A stretch of DNA of 55,720 nt from NCBI RefSeq assembly GCF_001672915.1, contig NZ_LZKR01000094.1:1-55720 (forward strand). The letters are read 5' to 3'. Of the stretch, positions 36,811-46,031 are shown piece by piece (the stretch's first letter is position 1; each line of letters begins with the position of its first letter). This DNA comes from Mycobacterium sp. 1245805.9. Its GTDB lineage: Bacteria; Actinomycetota; Actinomycetes; Mycobacteriales; Mycobacteriaceae. A model generated the notes under the pieces. That model saw only the letters and a program-made list of their open reading frames with translations. It did no database searches and was not told where the DNA came from. A program made the translations under genes and the position numbers.

Positions 36811-37503
36811 TCAGTTCCCCGCCTCGATGGCCGCGACTCTCGCGGCGGCGTCCGGTCCGCAAAAGCGCTGGAGGTCCACCGGGGCGCCCGCCAGCAGATC
36901 GTCGATGCGGCGCTTGAGGTCACCCGACGAGAGATGGGCATAGAGGTTCGCGCCCGGGCAGGACGTCGAGGCCAGGTCGCGATGGCCCGCCAATGTGCTG
37001 CTCGCTACCCGAAAGTTCTGGGCGGCCCAGGCGAACGCGAGCGCGGCTCCCTGTAGCTGGGCCTCGGACACGGCCTCTTGGTCGAAGTCACCCTCGCAGA
37101 GGACGAGGAAATGGCCGGTCGTGTTGTAGTCCGTCGCGGTGTCGCCCGCGAATTCGGTGCTTCGCAGTTCGTAAATGTTGCCGTTGCGGTCGACGCCGAC
37201 GTGGTACGCGATGTCGATCCAGCCCTTCTCGTCTTGGTGGTACCGCTGGTCCTGGCGCAAATGGCTTGGGGCATTGCGGTTTTCGCCGAGGACCACCGCC
37301 TCGTGGTGCAGGGTCATTCGGGTGATGGTGTGGGGCTTCCCGCCGGAGCGGGCCGGCCGCGCGCCCCAGGCGTCCCGGCAGAGCAACTGCGCCGACGTAG
37401 CGGCTGGGGCCGCTGCGGCAATGTCCATTTGTGCCGCACCCGCGCCGAGCAGCGACAAGCCGACGCCGCCCGCCAGCCGGAGCAGCTGGCGGCGGTCGAC
37501 CAT
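36811..37503 (-). CDS. N-acetylmuramoyl-L-alanine amidase (PGRP/amidase-2), Tat-type signal
   Basis: The 230-residue product begins with a twin-arginine signal (DRRQLLRLAGGVGLSLLGAG) and carries a peptidoglycan-recognition/amidase-2 domain. Candidate zinc ligands are the His in TLHHEAV, the His in AGHRD and the Cys in STSCPGAN. It cleaves between MurNAc and the stem peptide outside the membrane. It is convergent with glnA, 6 bases apart. The upstream DUF732 gene ends 11 bases before its start, so the two probably share a transcript. Confidence 0.87.
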   Translation of the reverse strand: MVDRRQLLRLAGGVGLSLLGAGAAQMDIAAAAPAATSAQLLCRDAWGARPARSGGKPHTITRMTLHHEAVVLGENRNAPSHLRQDQRYHQDEKGWIDIAYHVGVDRNGNIYELRSTEFAGDTATDYNTTGHFLVLCEGDFDQEAVSEAQLQGAALAFAWAAQNFRVASSTLAGHRDLASTSCPGANLYAHLSSGDLKRRIDDLLAGAPVDLQRFCGPDAAARVAAIEAGN

Positions 37504-37514
37504 GGCCCAGCGCT

Positions 37515-37982
37515 CTACTTCGCCGTACTCGGGCAGTACGCAAAGACGGCGGCCTGCGCCAAATGCAGGGCGTCGTCATGACTGAACCGCTTCGGCCATG
37601 GATTACCGGCGGCTTTGTCCTGGTTCTGTGCCTCCAGGATGTTGTTCACCGTCGACTCGATGGGCTCTGGGCGCGGCGGCAACATCAGGAAGCAGGTGTG
37701 GTGGCCGAGCTCCATGAACCGCTGACGCATGGCCGCCTTGCCGCTGTCGGTGATGCCGTAACTGTCCAGCGTGGACATGAATTGAGCGTCCGCCCCGTCG
37801 GCCGGGGAGTTGGCCGCGCCCGACGCGCTGATCGTTACCGTTTGCGGCCCCGGCGACATCGCCGTCTTATCCCGTGACAGGTAGACGCCCACCGAGATGA
37901 GACCCGCGAGGGCGGCGACGGCGAGAGCCGCCCCTCCGATGAGGACCCCAACCGGCGTCCGCCTGGTTTGGCTGCCCGTCAT
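37515..37982 (-). CDS. DUF732 membrane-anchored protein
   Basis: The 155-residue product has one N-terminal membrane helix (about residues 10-34, VGVLIGGAALAVAALAGL). A ~85-residue extracytoplasmic DUF732 domain follows with the typical F-x-x-x-L-D-S-Y-G-I start (QFMSTLDSYGITD) and two cysteines. DUF732 is almost restricted to mycobacteria and has no assigned function. It lies upstream of the amidase and close to a second DUF732 gene. Confidence 0.83.
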   Translation of the reverse strand: MTGSQTRRTPVGVLIGGAALAVAALAGLISVGVYLSRDKTAMSPGPQTVTISASGAANSPADGADAQFMSTLDSYGITDSGKAAMRQRFMELGHHTCFLMLPPRPEPIESTVNNILEAQNQDKAAGNPWPKRFSHDDALHLAQAAVFAYCPSTAK

Positions 37983-38175
37983 GCGCGGCCTCCTCTGACT
38001 GCCGGGTGGTCGCCAAGGGCGCTCGCGCTTCCTGGATCACGCCGACCCCTCGCCTGGGCTCCCCAGGCAACCCCAAGTCCAATCAATATCGCACCGTCTG
38101 CGCTCCGGAGTTCAACGACACGTCCATGGCCGATGTCGAAGTCTGTCACGGCGGTCTCGGTCCGTACAGACCGCG

Positions 38176-38763
38176 CTAGGACGCCGGGCCAACCAGGTTG
38201 GCGTTCTGTGGGCAGTACGCGTGCACGGAGATCGTCACATACGTATCGGCGTCGAGCCCGGGGTTGCTCGTCCGAAACGACCCGACGATCTGCGGCACCG
38301 TCAATCCCTGGCGGATGTCGTCGCACACCACCTTGCCGTTGTGAATGGCGGCCTCGGGGTTGGCGAACGAGATGCCGTGATCGTTCAGGTCCTGCACGTA
38401 CTTGTTGTCCTGGTCGGGCGTGGACACGATGGACGACGGCCCGGCCGCCGGAGGCGGCGCCGCGGGTGCGGTCGATCCGGGCGTGGGGGCGGCCGGTTGC
38501 GGAGCCTTCGAGGACGGGCTGAACACCCAGAACACCAGGACGATCGCGCCGGCCAACCCCAGACCGCCCATCAGCAGCGCGCCGGCCTTACGCCAAGTGG
38601 CGCTCCATGATTGGCGGTCTTCCGGTGGTTCATCGGGGACGTCGTTGTAGTCGCGCGCCGACGTGCGGTCGGCTTCATCCGAAGCTGCGTGATTGGGTAC
38701 GGCAACCGTCTCGGCGCGGTTGAGCCCGAACGTATCGTCGGCAGCCGGAGACGGCTCGGCCAT
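38176..38763 (-). CDS. DUF732 protein with long cytoplasmic N-terminus
   Basis: The 195-residue product has ~50 acidic cytoplasmic residues, one membrane helix (GALLMGGLGLAGAIVLVFWVF), a Pro/Ala-rich linker and a C-terminal DUF732 domain (YVQDLNDHGISF, GKVVCDDIRQG, AYCPQN) with two cysteines. The start is uncertain: ATG 38763, 38772 and 38781 are in frame, and the first was chosen as the shortest that keeps the acidic segment. It shares the domain with the gene at 37515 but not the order of charged regions. Confidence 0.78.
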   Translation of the reverse strand: MAEPSPAADDTFGLNRAETVAVPNHAASDEADRTSARDYNDVPDEPPEDRQSWSATWRKAGALLMGGLGLAGAIVLVFWVFSPSSKAPQPAAPTPGSTAPAAPPPAAGPSSIVSTPDQDNKYVQDLNDHGISFANPEAAIHNGKVVCDDIRQGLTVPQIVGSFRTSNPGLDADTYVTISVHAYCPQNANLVGPAS

Positions 38764-38809
38764 GACGGCCATGGTAGCCATCGCCGAGCGATTGTGAGAA
38801 CCTCGCGCT

Positions 38810-39133
38810 ATGTCAGCGTCGCCTGACCACCGCGCCGACACGGGCGGCCGGGGTGTTTCCGGAGGCCGGATCGACCGCGCGATGGATGTGCTTCGGCGCC
38901 TGCTGCGGTACGAGGTCAGCGTCGGAGCGCTGATCGAGCTGGCGCTCTGGCTCGCGATCCCCTACCTGACCATCGGCTTCGTGTGGGCGGTCCTGCACAC
39001 CGAGCAGACGCAGCGAATCCAGGCGCGGCTGGAAAACGTGTTCCCGACGGCCCCCGACATCGCGGCGTTCGGCTTGACGGCGGCGTTGTGGCCGGCCTCG
39101 ATCCAAATCGCCGATGCGTGCCCGGCCAAGTAA
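38810..39133 (+). CDS. Small single-pass membrane protein
   Basis: This 107-residue protein has one hydrophobic segment (SVGALIELALWLAIPYLTIGFVW split over ~residues 37-59), a polar linker and a second weakly hydrophobic stretch near the end (DIAAFGLTAALWPASI). No function is recognised. It is divergent from the DUF732 gene and convergent with the TetR gene at 39146. Confidence 0.65.
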   Translation: MSASPDHRADTGGRGVSGGRIDRAMDVLRRLLRYEVSVGALIELALWLAIPYLTIGFVWAVLHTEQTQRIQARLENVFPTAPDIAAFGLTAALWPASIQIADACPAK

Positions 39134-39145
39134 CCGGCCTCGCCG

Positions 39146-39808
39146 CTAGCCCGCCGCCGCGTCTTCCCCGGTGACCCGTTCGATCGTGTGGGGCGCGACG
39201 CCGAGTCCGCGCAGGCAGAACCGCAGCGCGCGTTCGCGCACCACGGCGCGGTCCCAACGATGGGTCGCCCACTGCCGCTGGGTGCCCGCCCACACGACGC
39301 CGTGGATCGATTTCGCCGCGGTCGCCGGAACGATGTCTTCGAACACGCCAAGTTCGAGCCCGCGTTCGAGCTGCTCGATGAGCGGCTCGAGTATCGCGCC
39401 GTAGGCCGGGGCCGCCATCTCCGGCGAGGAGAACGCTTTCGAATGAGCCTCCAGCGAAAGCCGACGCGCGCCCGATTCGGCGTTGTCCCCGAAGGCGAGT
39501 TCGAGTCGTCCGTCCACCCAGGCGACGACCGCTTCGACCGGGTTGGCGGTGTTCGCCATCTTGCCCCGCAACCGTTGGGTCTCCATCCGGGCCAGCTCCA
39601 GAAAGACCTCCGCGACCAGCTGATCCTTCGAGTCGAAATGCCGGTAGAACGCGCGGGTACTCAACTGCGCGCGTTCCAGCACGGCAGCGACGCTAAGCCC
39701 CCGGACACCGTGGTCGTGCATCGACTGAGACGCGGCGTCCAGGATGGCGCACCGCACGTCCGGGTCGGGGGCGAGCTTGTTCCGTCGTTGCGTCAAGGAG
39801 GTAGTCAT
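39146..39808 (-). CDS. TetR-family regulator, tandem copy 1
   Basis: The 220-residue product has the TetR helix-turn-helix at residues ~18-65 (VRCAILDAASQSMHDHG, VLERAQLSTRAFYRHF) and a C-terminal ligand domain ending CLRGLGVAPHTIERV. It is clearly homologous over its whole length to the product of the upstream gene at 39932, so the pair arose by duplication. Neither gene has a divergent target, so the regulated genes are unknown. Confidence 0.9.
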   Translation of the reverse strand: MTTSLTQRRNKLAPDPDVRCAILDAASQSMHDHGVRGLSVAAVLERAQLSTRAFYRHFDSKDQLVAEVFLELARMETQRLRGKMANTANPVEAVVAWVDGRLELAFGDNAESGARRLSLEAHSKAFSSPEMAAPAYGAILEPLIEQLERGLELGVFEDIVPATAAKSIHGVVWAGTQRQWATHRWDRAVVRERALRFCLRGLGVAPHTIERVTGEDAAAG

Positions 39809-39931
39809 GGTGTCAGCAGAGGGTTGCCCGGTTATACAGACGTTTCATAGGTGCGTAGGTACCCCGCCCAATTGCCAGCGAAAACCTCGAAATGCCCGCC
39901 GATTGAAAATTTACGTTTTCGAAATGTCCGG

Positions 39932-40624
39932 CTAGCCGGCGGCCGTGACTTGTTCGATGGTGTGCGGCGCGACGCCCAGCCCACGCAGGCAGAACCGCAC
40001 CGCTCGGTCACGGACGTCGTCGCGGTCCCAATGGTTCGTCGCCCACTGCCGCTGCGTGCCGGCCCACACGACGCCGTGTATCGACTTGGCCGCGACCGTA
40101 GGGACGATGTCCTTGAACACGCCGAGGTCCAGGCCCCGCTGGAGCTGCTCGATGAGCGGCTCGAGGATCGCGCCGTAGGCGGGCGTGACCATCTCGGGAG
40201 TGGAGAACACTTTCGATTGGGCCTCCAGCGACACCTGTCGCAGCTCCGCCCGGATGTCCTCGTCGAAGGCGAGGTCGAGCCGCCCGTCGATCCATGCGGC
40301 CACCGCCTCGATCGGGTCGGTGGCTTCCGACATCTTGTGCCGCAGCCGCGTCACCTCGCTGCGCGTCATCTCCAGGAAGACCGCCGCCACCAGTTGGTCC
40401 TTCGACTCGAAATGCCGGTAGAAGGCGCGGGTGCTCAGCTGCGCGCGTTCGAGCACCGTGGCGACGCTGAGTCCTCGAACCCCCTGCTCGCGAACCGATT
40501 TCGCGGCGGCATCGACGATCGCGCGGCGCACGTCGGGGTCGGGCGCAAGCTTCTTGCGTCGTGGCGTGACCGTGTGGCCGGCATATTGCTGCGGACGCGC
40601 CCGCGGATCCCCCTGTCCCGTCAT
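39932..40624 (-). CDS. TetR-family regulator, tandem copy 2
   Basis: The 230-residue product is closely related to that of 39146: RKKLAPDPDVRRAIVDAA, VLERAQLSTRAFYRHFESKDQL and the C-terminal CLRGLGVAPHTIEQV are almost the same. ATG 40624 was chosen; a longer frame to 40732 encodes an unconserved N-terminus. It reads into the 123-base gap before copy 1, and both may be on one transcript. Confidence 0.88.
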   Translation of the reverse strand: MTGQGDPRARPQQYAGHTVTPRRKKLAPDPDVRRAIVDAAAKSVREQGVRGLSVATVLERAQLSTRAFYRHFESKDQLVAAVFLEMTRSEVTRLRHKMSEATDPIEAVAAWIDGRLDLAFDEDIRAELRQVSLEAQSKVFSTPEMVTPAYGAILEPLIEQLQRGLDLGVFKDIVPTVAAKSIHGVVWAGTQRQWATNHWDRDDVRDRAVRFCLRGLGVAPHTIEQVTAAG

Positions 40625-40998
40625 AGTTTGTAAAAATAATCCGCTGATCGGTCGCGTACATCCGCTTTCGGAAACCCCGTGTCGGACGAGTTTTGATCGA
40701 ATGTTGGCCGGATGTCTATTAGACAAATGCACAATTGTTTCGTTTCAAGATCATTGTTGACTGCTTGTTGCTGGTCTGGGATGTTTTGTTGAGATCGCTC
40801 GCGGACGGCATCCGGACAGACGGCAATTGTGTTTCATATGAACAGGTTTGCTGGGATGGGTGACCGTACCGCAATTTTCTTACGCCGCGCCCTGCGTGAA
40901 GCTTCCACCTGAAAACGACGATTTCGGTGAACTCCAGTTCACTAACGCCTGCGGGGTCATGCTCGTGAACGTCAGCGAATGGCTCTAGGCTGCGGGCC
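40625..40998. other. AT-richer intergenic region upstream of the tandem TetR genes
   Basis: These 374 bases are the least GC-rich non-coding stretch in this part of the window. They contain a short palindrome ACAATTGT (40731-40738) and a TTGACT element (40757-40762) but no supported open frame. They probably hold the promoters of the TetR pair and of the gene at 40999. Confidence 0.5.
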
Positions 40999-41394
40999 AT
41001 GGCGATTGACCGGGCCGCGCTTCTCGCGGGCAGCATCCGACTGGCGTCGGGCATCTCCTTCCTCGTCGACCCGCTCCGGGCGAACCGGCTGTGGGGCGAT
41101 CCGGAGGAGCCGACGCCGACGGCGCGACTGCTGCTGCGTTCCATGGGCTATCGCGATGCCTTGATCGGAGGGCTGCTCGCCGCGGCCGCGCTGCGCGGCA
41201 AGGACACCCGCGGCTGGTTCCTCGCCTCGGGCGGCGCCGACGCGGCCGACCTGCTCGGCGGGATAAGCGTGCATGACGAGTTGAAGCCGTCGCAGCGGGT
41301 TATCGGCCTCGGCGGCGCCGTCGTCGGTATCGGGGTGGGGCTTTGGGGCGCGACCCGTCGTAATGTCGTCAGGCGACGAGGGGAGCAAGCATGA
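40999..41394 (+). CDS. Small membrane protein (DUF4267-like)
   Basis: The 131-residue product has three to four hydrophobic segments (GSIRLASGISFLV, DALIGGLLAAAALRG, VIGLGGAVVGIGVGLW). It resembles DUF4267-type membrane proteins; no function is known. Its stop overlaps the next start (ATGA), so it is translationally coupled to the F420-type oxidoreductase. Confidence 0.7.
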   Translation: MAIDRAALLAGSIRLASGISFLVDPLRANRLWGDPEEPTPTARLLLRSMGYRDALIGGLLAAAALRGKDTRGWFLASGGADAADLLGGISVHDELKPSQRVIGLGGAVVGIGVGLWGATRRNVVRRRGEQA

Positions 41395-42218
41395 GGATCG
41401 GCGTCCTGACGTTCATTACCGACGAAGGCATCGGCCCGGTCGAGTTGGGCCAGGCGCTCGAGGAGCGCGGGTTTGGCTCACTGTTCCTGGCCGAGCACTC
41501 ACACATCCCGGTCGACGCAAAGACGCCGTATCCGATGGGCGGGCCGATTCCGCGGAAGTACTACCGGACGTTCGATCCGTTCGTGGCGTTGACCGCGGCG
41601 GCCGTCGCGACCCAGCAGCTCGTGGTGGGCACGGGGATCGCGTTGGTCCCGCAGCGAGACCCGATCCTGACGGCCAAGGAGGTGGTCTCGCTCGATCTGG
41701 TGTCGCAGGGGCGATTCCGCTTCGGCGTCGGCGTGGGCTGGCTACGCGAAGAGATCGCCAACCATGGCGTCGACCCGGGAGTGCGCGGTCGCGTGGTCGA
41801 CGAGCGGCTGCGCGCGATGATCGAGATCTGGACGCAGGAGAAAGCCGAATTTCACGGCGACTTCGTGAACTTCGACCCGATCTACAGCTGGCCGAAACCC
41901 CTGACGAAGCCATATCCGCCGCTGTATCTCGGTGGCGGGCCGGCGAGCTTCAAGCGAATCGCCCGCCTCAACGCCGGCTGGCTCGCCATGAGCCCGTCGG
42001 CGGAAGCCCTGTCCGGTCAGCTCGAGGAACTGCGCGCCGTCGCCGACCACGACGTGCCGGTGATCGGCTCGCACTTGGGCGAACACTCGGCGAAGGAGCT
42101 CGAAGGCTACCTCGCGCTCGGCGTGGAGCAGGCTCTGGTGGAGTTGCCCACCGAGCCTCGCGACGAGACGCTGCGCCGTTTGGATGAGCTGCAGGCCGAG
42201 TTCGCGCAACTGGCGTAA
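41391..42218 (+). CDS. LLM-class F420-dependent oxidoreductase
   Basis: This 275-residue luciferase-like TIM barrel begins IGVLTFITDEGIGPVELGQALEERGFGSLFLAEHSHIP and contains GVGVGWLREEIANHG and YLGGGPASFKRIARLNAGW (signature positions for F420 enzymes in actinobacteria). It would transfer hydride between F420 and an unknown substrate. It follows the small membrane protein with a 4-base overlap and ends 20 bases before the convergent flavin monooxygenase. Confidence 0.87.
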   Translation: MRIGVLTFITDEGIGPVELGQALEERGFGSLFLAEHSHIPVDAKTPYPMGGPIPRKYYRTFDPFVALTAAAVATQQLVVGTGIALVPQRDPILTAKEVVSLDLVSQGRFRFGVGVGWLREEIANHGVDPGVRGRVVDERLRAMIEIWTQEKAEFHGDFVNFDPIYSWPKPLTKPYPPLYLGGGPASFKRIARLNAGWLAMSPSAEALSGQLEELRAVADHDVPVIGSHLGEHSAKELEGYLALGVEQALVELPTEPRDETLRRLDELQAEFAQLA

Positions 42219-42238
42219 ACCCTTGCGGGGCGGGCGAA

Positions 42239-43735
42239 CTAACCGGCCGCGGCCGACGCCGCCTCCAGCAGCGACCAATAGCTTCTTTCGCGCTCGGTCA
42301 GCTCGTTGGACGTGATCCCACCGAAGGTCGCGGCGTCGCGCGCGAACCGGGTCGCCGCGTCGGGCAACGCGTCCGGGCCGTCGAGCCGGAAACAACTCGG
42401 TGCCAGGGGGCCGAACAGCAGGGCGCGCCGTAGCTGCGGCCAGGCATCCGGGTTCGGCTCGACCCCGGCGGCCCGCGCGAAGGTCACGGCGACCAGGTTC
42501 ATCCGCGTCTTCTGCGAGGTGCCGCGCAGCGAGCGATAGGCCTTGATCGCCGATCGTTGGTCGGTCTCGGTCGGCGACGGGATGGTGCCGCCCCATGCAT
42601 ACGCGATCCACCTGGCTTGAAGTTCAAGCGGCACAAAGTATCCGCCCGACTGATCCCACATGCCCATGAAGGCCAGTCCGGGAAGGTCGGGGTGGAAGGT
42701 GTAGCGGTCGGCGTCCATGTGCACCGAGTCGAGATCGAGGACCCGCCGGATGTCGTCGTCGAGGAACGGCAACGAAAGCTCGAACCCGGTGCCGAACACG
42801 ATCCCGTCGAATTCCTCGGCGCGGCCGTCGGCGAACGCCACCGTGGTGCCCGCCACCGACTCCATCCACGGCCGCACCGTGATCCGGCCCTCTGCCACCA
42901 GCGGCAGGTAGTGCTGGTTGAGGGTGAGGCCGGCCACGGAGACGGAAGGGTCTGGCGCCGGCGCGCCGTACTGCTCGGGGCTTCCTGCCGCTGCGACCAC
43001 TAGTTCCTTCAGTTGCCGGTCGATCTCGGCCGGTTGCAGCGTCTCGGCGGCCAGCGTTCCGTATCGCGTGTAGACCCGGTGATCGGAAGGTACGCCGGCG
43101 GCGAACTTGGGCAGGACGTACCGCTGGCGCCGCTGGGTCACCACGATGCGCTCCGCACCGAGTTGGGCGAGATCGGCCGCGATCTCGAGCGCGCTGATCG
43201 CGCAGCCCGCCACCAGGACGCGCTTGCCCTGATAGGGGTCGGGCCCCCGATAGGCGTACGTCGGCTTCGCCCCCGCCGAGCCGGCGAAGGTCTCGAGCCC
43301 GGGCACCGGGGGAATGGCGGCGGCATGGAACCTGCCCGTCGCCACCACCACCCGCTCGAAGCTTTCTTCCCCGCCGCCGTGACGCACCAGCCAGCGGGCA
43401 CCGTCGCGCGTGACGAGCCCGACGGAAGTCCCGAACTGAATGCGCTCGACGAGCCGGAACCGTTCGGCGTAGCGGCGCAAATAGTCGAGAATGTCGCGGT
43501 TGGACGGATAGACCAGGCCGGTCCCGTGCTCGAGGTCGCTGAAGGCCGTCAGCACGCGGCTGCTGTTCGTGTGCATGCTGGGCCACACGCCGCTTCGGCC
43601 GTCCAGGCCCGCCCACTGACCGCCGAGCACGGGTGAGCGCTCGAAGATCGTGGGCTCGAACCCCTGCGACAGCAGCCAACGCGCCGCGATGAGCCCGCCC
43701 GGTCCCGCCCCGATCACCGCGACGTCTCCGGCCAT
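42239..43735 (-). CDS. Flavin-containing monooxygenase
   Basis: The 498-residue product has the FAD-binding GAGPGGLIAARWLL near its N-terminus, EIFERSPVLGGQW-type spacing (TIFERSPVLGGQW), ATG in VVVATGRF and a second nucleotide fold written GCAISALEIAADL instead of the usual GxGxSG. It would oxygenate a heteroatom or ketone using NAD(P)H. It is the last gene of the five-gene operon that starts at 47668; the gap to the aldehyde dehydrogenase is 18 bases. Confidence 0.88.
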   Translation of the reverse strand: MAGDVAVIGAGPGGLIAARWLLSQGFEPTIFERSPVLGGQWAGLDGRSGVWPSMHTNSSRVLTAFSDLEHGTGLVYPSNRDILDYLRRYAERFRLVERIQFGTSVGLVTRDGARWLVRHGGGEESFERVVVATGRFHAAAIPPVPGLETFAGSAGAKPTYAYRGPDPYQGKRVLVAGCAISALEIAADLAQLGAERIVVTQRRQRYVLPKFAAGVPSDHRVYTRYGTLAAETLQPAEIDRQLKELVVAAAGSPEQYGAPAPDPSVSVAGLTLNQHYLPLVAEGRITVRPWMESVAGTTVAFADGRAEEFDGIVFGTGFELSLPFLDDDIRRVLDLDSVHMDADRYTFHPDLPGLAFMGMWDQSGGYFVPLELQARWIAYAWGGTIPSPTETDQRSAIKAYRSLRGTSQKTRMNLVAVTFARAAGVEPNPDAWPQLRRALLFGPLAPSCFRLDGPDALPDAATRFARDAATFGGITSNELTERERSYWSLLEAASAAAG

Positions 43736-43753
43736 CCTGGAACTCTAAACGCT

Positions 43754-45202
43754 TCAGCCCATGCCGATTCGAATGTTCTTGACTTGCAGGAATTCGTAGA
43801 GGCCGTCCAGTCCACCGGTGCGCCCGAATCCGCTTTGCTTGAAACCGCCGTACGGTCCCTGCGGCGAGATGTCGCTGAACGTGTTGACCCACACCGAGCC
43901 CGCCTCGAGCCGGCGCGCGATCCGGTGCGCGCGGGAGAGGTCGCGCGTCTGCACGAAGGCGTTCAGGCCGTACGGTGTGTCGTTGGCGATGCGCACCGCT
44001 TCTGCTTCGCTGCCGAACTTCATCAGGGACACCACCGGACCGAAGGTCTCCGTCTGGGCCAGCGTGGACGCGTTGTCCACGCCGCCGAAAACGGTCGGCT
44101 CGATGTAGTACCCCGCGGCCAGCTGGCCGCCCAATCTGGTTCCCCCGGTGAGCAATTCGCCCGCTTTGTCGGCGACCGCGCCGTCGATCTCCGCGATGAT
44201 GCGATCGGCGGCGGCCTGGCTGATGACGGGCCCGAACACCACGGCGGGGTCGAACGGGTCACCTGCCTTGGCGCTCTTGACGACGCCGACGAAGCGTTCG
44301 GCGAACGCGCCGTAAACGGATTCGTGCACCAGGATCCGGCTGGCGCAGGCGCAGCTCTGTCCCGACTGGATCAGCGGGCCCTGATGGGCCGACAGCATGG
44401 CCGCCGCGTCCAGGTCGGCGTCGTCGAAGACGATCATCGCCGACTTGCCGCCGAGCTCGGCGACCACCGGTGTCAGGTTTGTCGCCGCCGCCTCGAGGAC
44501 CTTGCGGGCGGTCGCCGCGCCGCCGGTGAAGTGCACCTTGCGGACGCCCGGGTGGCGGACCAGCGCTTCACCACCTTCGGGCCCGGCGGGCACCACGTTG
44601 ACGAGCCCGGCCGGTAGGCCCGCCGCCACACACAGCTCGCCGAACCGCAAGGCGGCGAACGGCGCCACCTCCGACGGCTTGAGCACGACGGCGTTGCCGG
44701 CCGCCAGCGCCGGGGCGACGCACGACGCGATCACCACCAGCGCGCCGTTCCACGGCGTGAGGACGCCGACGACGCCGTACGGCTGGCGTTCGACGAGGTT
44801 GACGTCGAACGATTCGGCCACTGGCGTGCTGAGACCGTGCGGTTTGTCCACGTAGCCCGCGAAGTGGCGCAGAAATCGTTCGAGCAGAATCGCGTTGCCG
44901 GCGAACGAGATTGGGACGGCGTAGTCGTGCACGTTGAGCCGGGCCAGCTCGTCGAGGTCGTCGCGCACCGCGTCGACCAGGTCGATCAACCTATCCCGAC
45001 GGCGATCGGCGGTGAGCGACATCCATTCTCGGTGGGCCGCCCACGCGGGGGCGACGGCCTCGTCGATCTCGGCGGCGCCGGCCAGCTGCACGCTCGCGTT
45101 GGGCCGGCCGGTGGCCGGGTAGATGTGCGGGTGGACCCCGCCGGACGACCGGGTGACGCGGTCGCCGCCGATCAGCAGTGCTCCGGACAGCGACGTGTTC
45201 AC
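43754..45202 (-). CDS. NAD(P)-dependent aldehyde dehydrogenase
   Basis: The 482-residue product has the aldehyde dehydrogenase landmarks [24 protein letters not shown], the general base in VAELGGKSA and the nucleophile Cys in SGQSCACAS. It would oxidise an aldehyde to the acid. GTG 45202 overlaps the stop of the upstream gene by 4 bases, which sets the start; the much longer frame to 45880 is a shadow. It fits a pathway alcohol to aldehyde (SDR) to acid. Confidence 0.92.
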   Translation of the reverse strand: MNTSLSGALLIGGDRVTRSSGGVHPHIYPATGRPNASVQLAGAAEIDEAVAPAWAAHREWMSLTADRRRDRLIDLVDAVRDDLDELARLNVHDYAVPISFAGNAILLERFLRHFAGYVDKPHGLSTPVAESFDVNLVERQPYGVVGVLTPWNGALVVIASCVAPALAAGNAVVLKPSEVAPFAALRFGELCVAAGLPAGLVNVVPAGPEGGEALVRHPGVRKVHFTGGAATARKVLEAAATNLTPVVAELGGKSAMIVFDDADLDAAAMLSAHQGPLIQSGQSCACASRILVHESVYGAFAERFVGVVKSAKAGDPFDPAVVFGPVISQAAADRIIAEIDGAVADKAGELLTGGTRLGGQLAAGYYIEPTVFGGVDNASTLAQTETFGPVVSLMKFGSEAEAVRIANDTPYGLNAFVQTRDLSRAHRIARRLEAGSVWVNTFSDISPQGPYGGFKQSGFGRTGGLDGLYEFLQVKNIRIGMG

Positions 45203-45996
45203 GTCGCGGTCGCTTCCGCATGCCATTCCGCCGAGACGCGCTGCTTCTGCTCGCCGATCACCTGGCTCAGGTGGGAGGCCTTCGGCCAGCCGTAGTAGGC
45301 GGCGAAATGCAGGGCCAGTTCGTCCATCTCGTCGAACGAGATGTCGCGGCTCTTCAGCGCGGCGTAGACGTGGCTCAGGATCGGGATGGGCGCGTCCTGG
45401 ATGGCCACACAGGCCACCGTCACCAGGCGCCGCTCCTTGATTCCCAGCCCGGGCCGCAGCCACATCTCGCCGAACACGAAGTTCAAAATCCCCGCCCCGG
45501 AGTAGGGGTTGTCCCGGATCGGCACGAACGGAATGCAATTGACCGACTTGAAGCATTCCTCCCCGGTCGCCAGCCGGCTCTCCGGGTCGCTCGGTGTCGG
45601 CAGCGGCAGCAGCGGCTCGGGGGGCGGCACGGCTAGGCCGCGCTCGCGGTGGATCCGTTCCCACTGCTCGTCGACGGCCATGTTGAATCGGGACGCCTTG
45701 GGCCACCCGCCGTATACCGCGAAATGCAGCACGGTTTCGCGCATCTCGGTAATGCTCACGTCGCCACTGTTGAGGGCCGCGTACACGTGGTCCCGCAAGG
45801 GTGCTTCGGCGTCGGCGGCCGCGACGCAGGCCAGGGTGACGAACCGCCGGTCCCTGCGGCTCAGGATCGGCCGCGACCAAACTTCGGCGAAGACGAACTC
45901 GATCAGGGCGCTGGTCGTCGTGGGGATCGGATCCTCAGGCGCAGGCACCGTCATCACCTCGGCGAACTGGCGCAGCCCGCGTTGCGAACGTTCCAT
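45199..45996 (-). CDS. Double carboxymuconolactone decarboxylase-like (CMD) protein
   Basis: The 265-residue product contains two related ~110-residue CMD-type halves ([27 protein letters not shown]… and [27 protein letters not shown]…), each with a HVYAALxS helix and a GGWPKAS/YGWPKAS segment. CMD proteins can be decarboxylases or AhpD-like thiol oxidoreductases; the CxxC of the latter is absent. ATG 45996 is preceded by an AGGTTT-type site. The gene shares overlaps with the dehydrogenase downstream. Confidence 0.85.
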   Translation of the reverse strand: MERSQRGLRQFAEVMTVPAPEDPIPTTTSALIEFVFAEVWSRPILSRRDRRFVTLACVAAADAEAPLRDHVYAALNSGDVSITEMRETVLHFAVYGGWPKASRFNMAVDEQWERIHRERGLAVPPPEPLLPLPTPSDPESRLATGEECFKSVNCIPFVPIRDNPYSGAGILNFVFGEMWLRPGLGIKERRLVTVACVAIQDAPIPILSHVYAALKSRDISFDEMDELALHFAAYYGWPKASHLSQVIGEQKQRVSAEWHAEATAT

Positions 45997-46031
45997 CGTG
46001 AAACCTGCTCTCTGCGTTGAACGTTGGACGG

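Noticed and set aside
40731..40738. ACAATTGT palindrome as a TetR operator
   Set aside because: Eight bases are too short and no second copy or partner half-site was seen; kept only as a note.
45203..45880. N-terminal extension of the aldehyde dehydrogenase
   Set aside because: It overlaps the CMD-protein gene in another frame; the GTG at 45202 with a 4-base overlap is the normal operon start.
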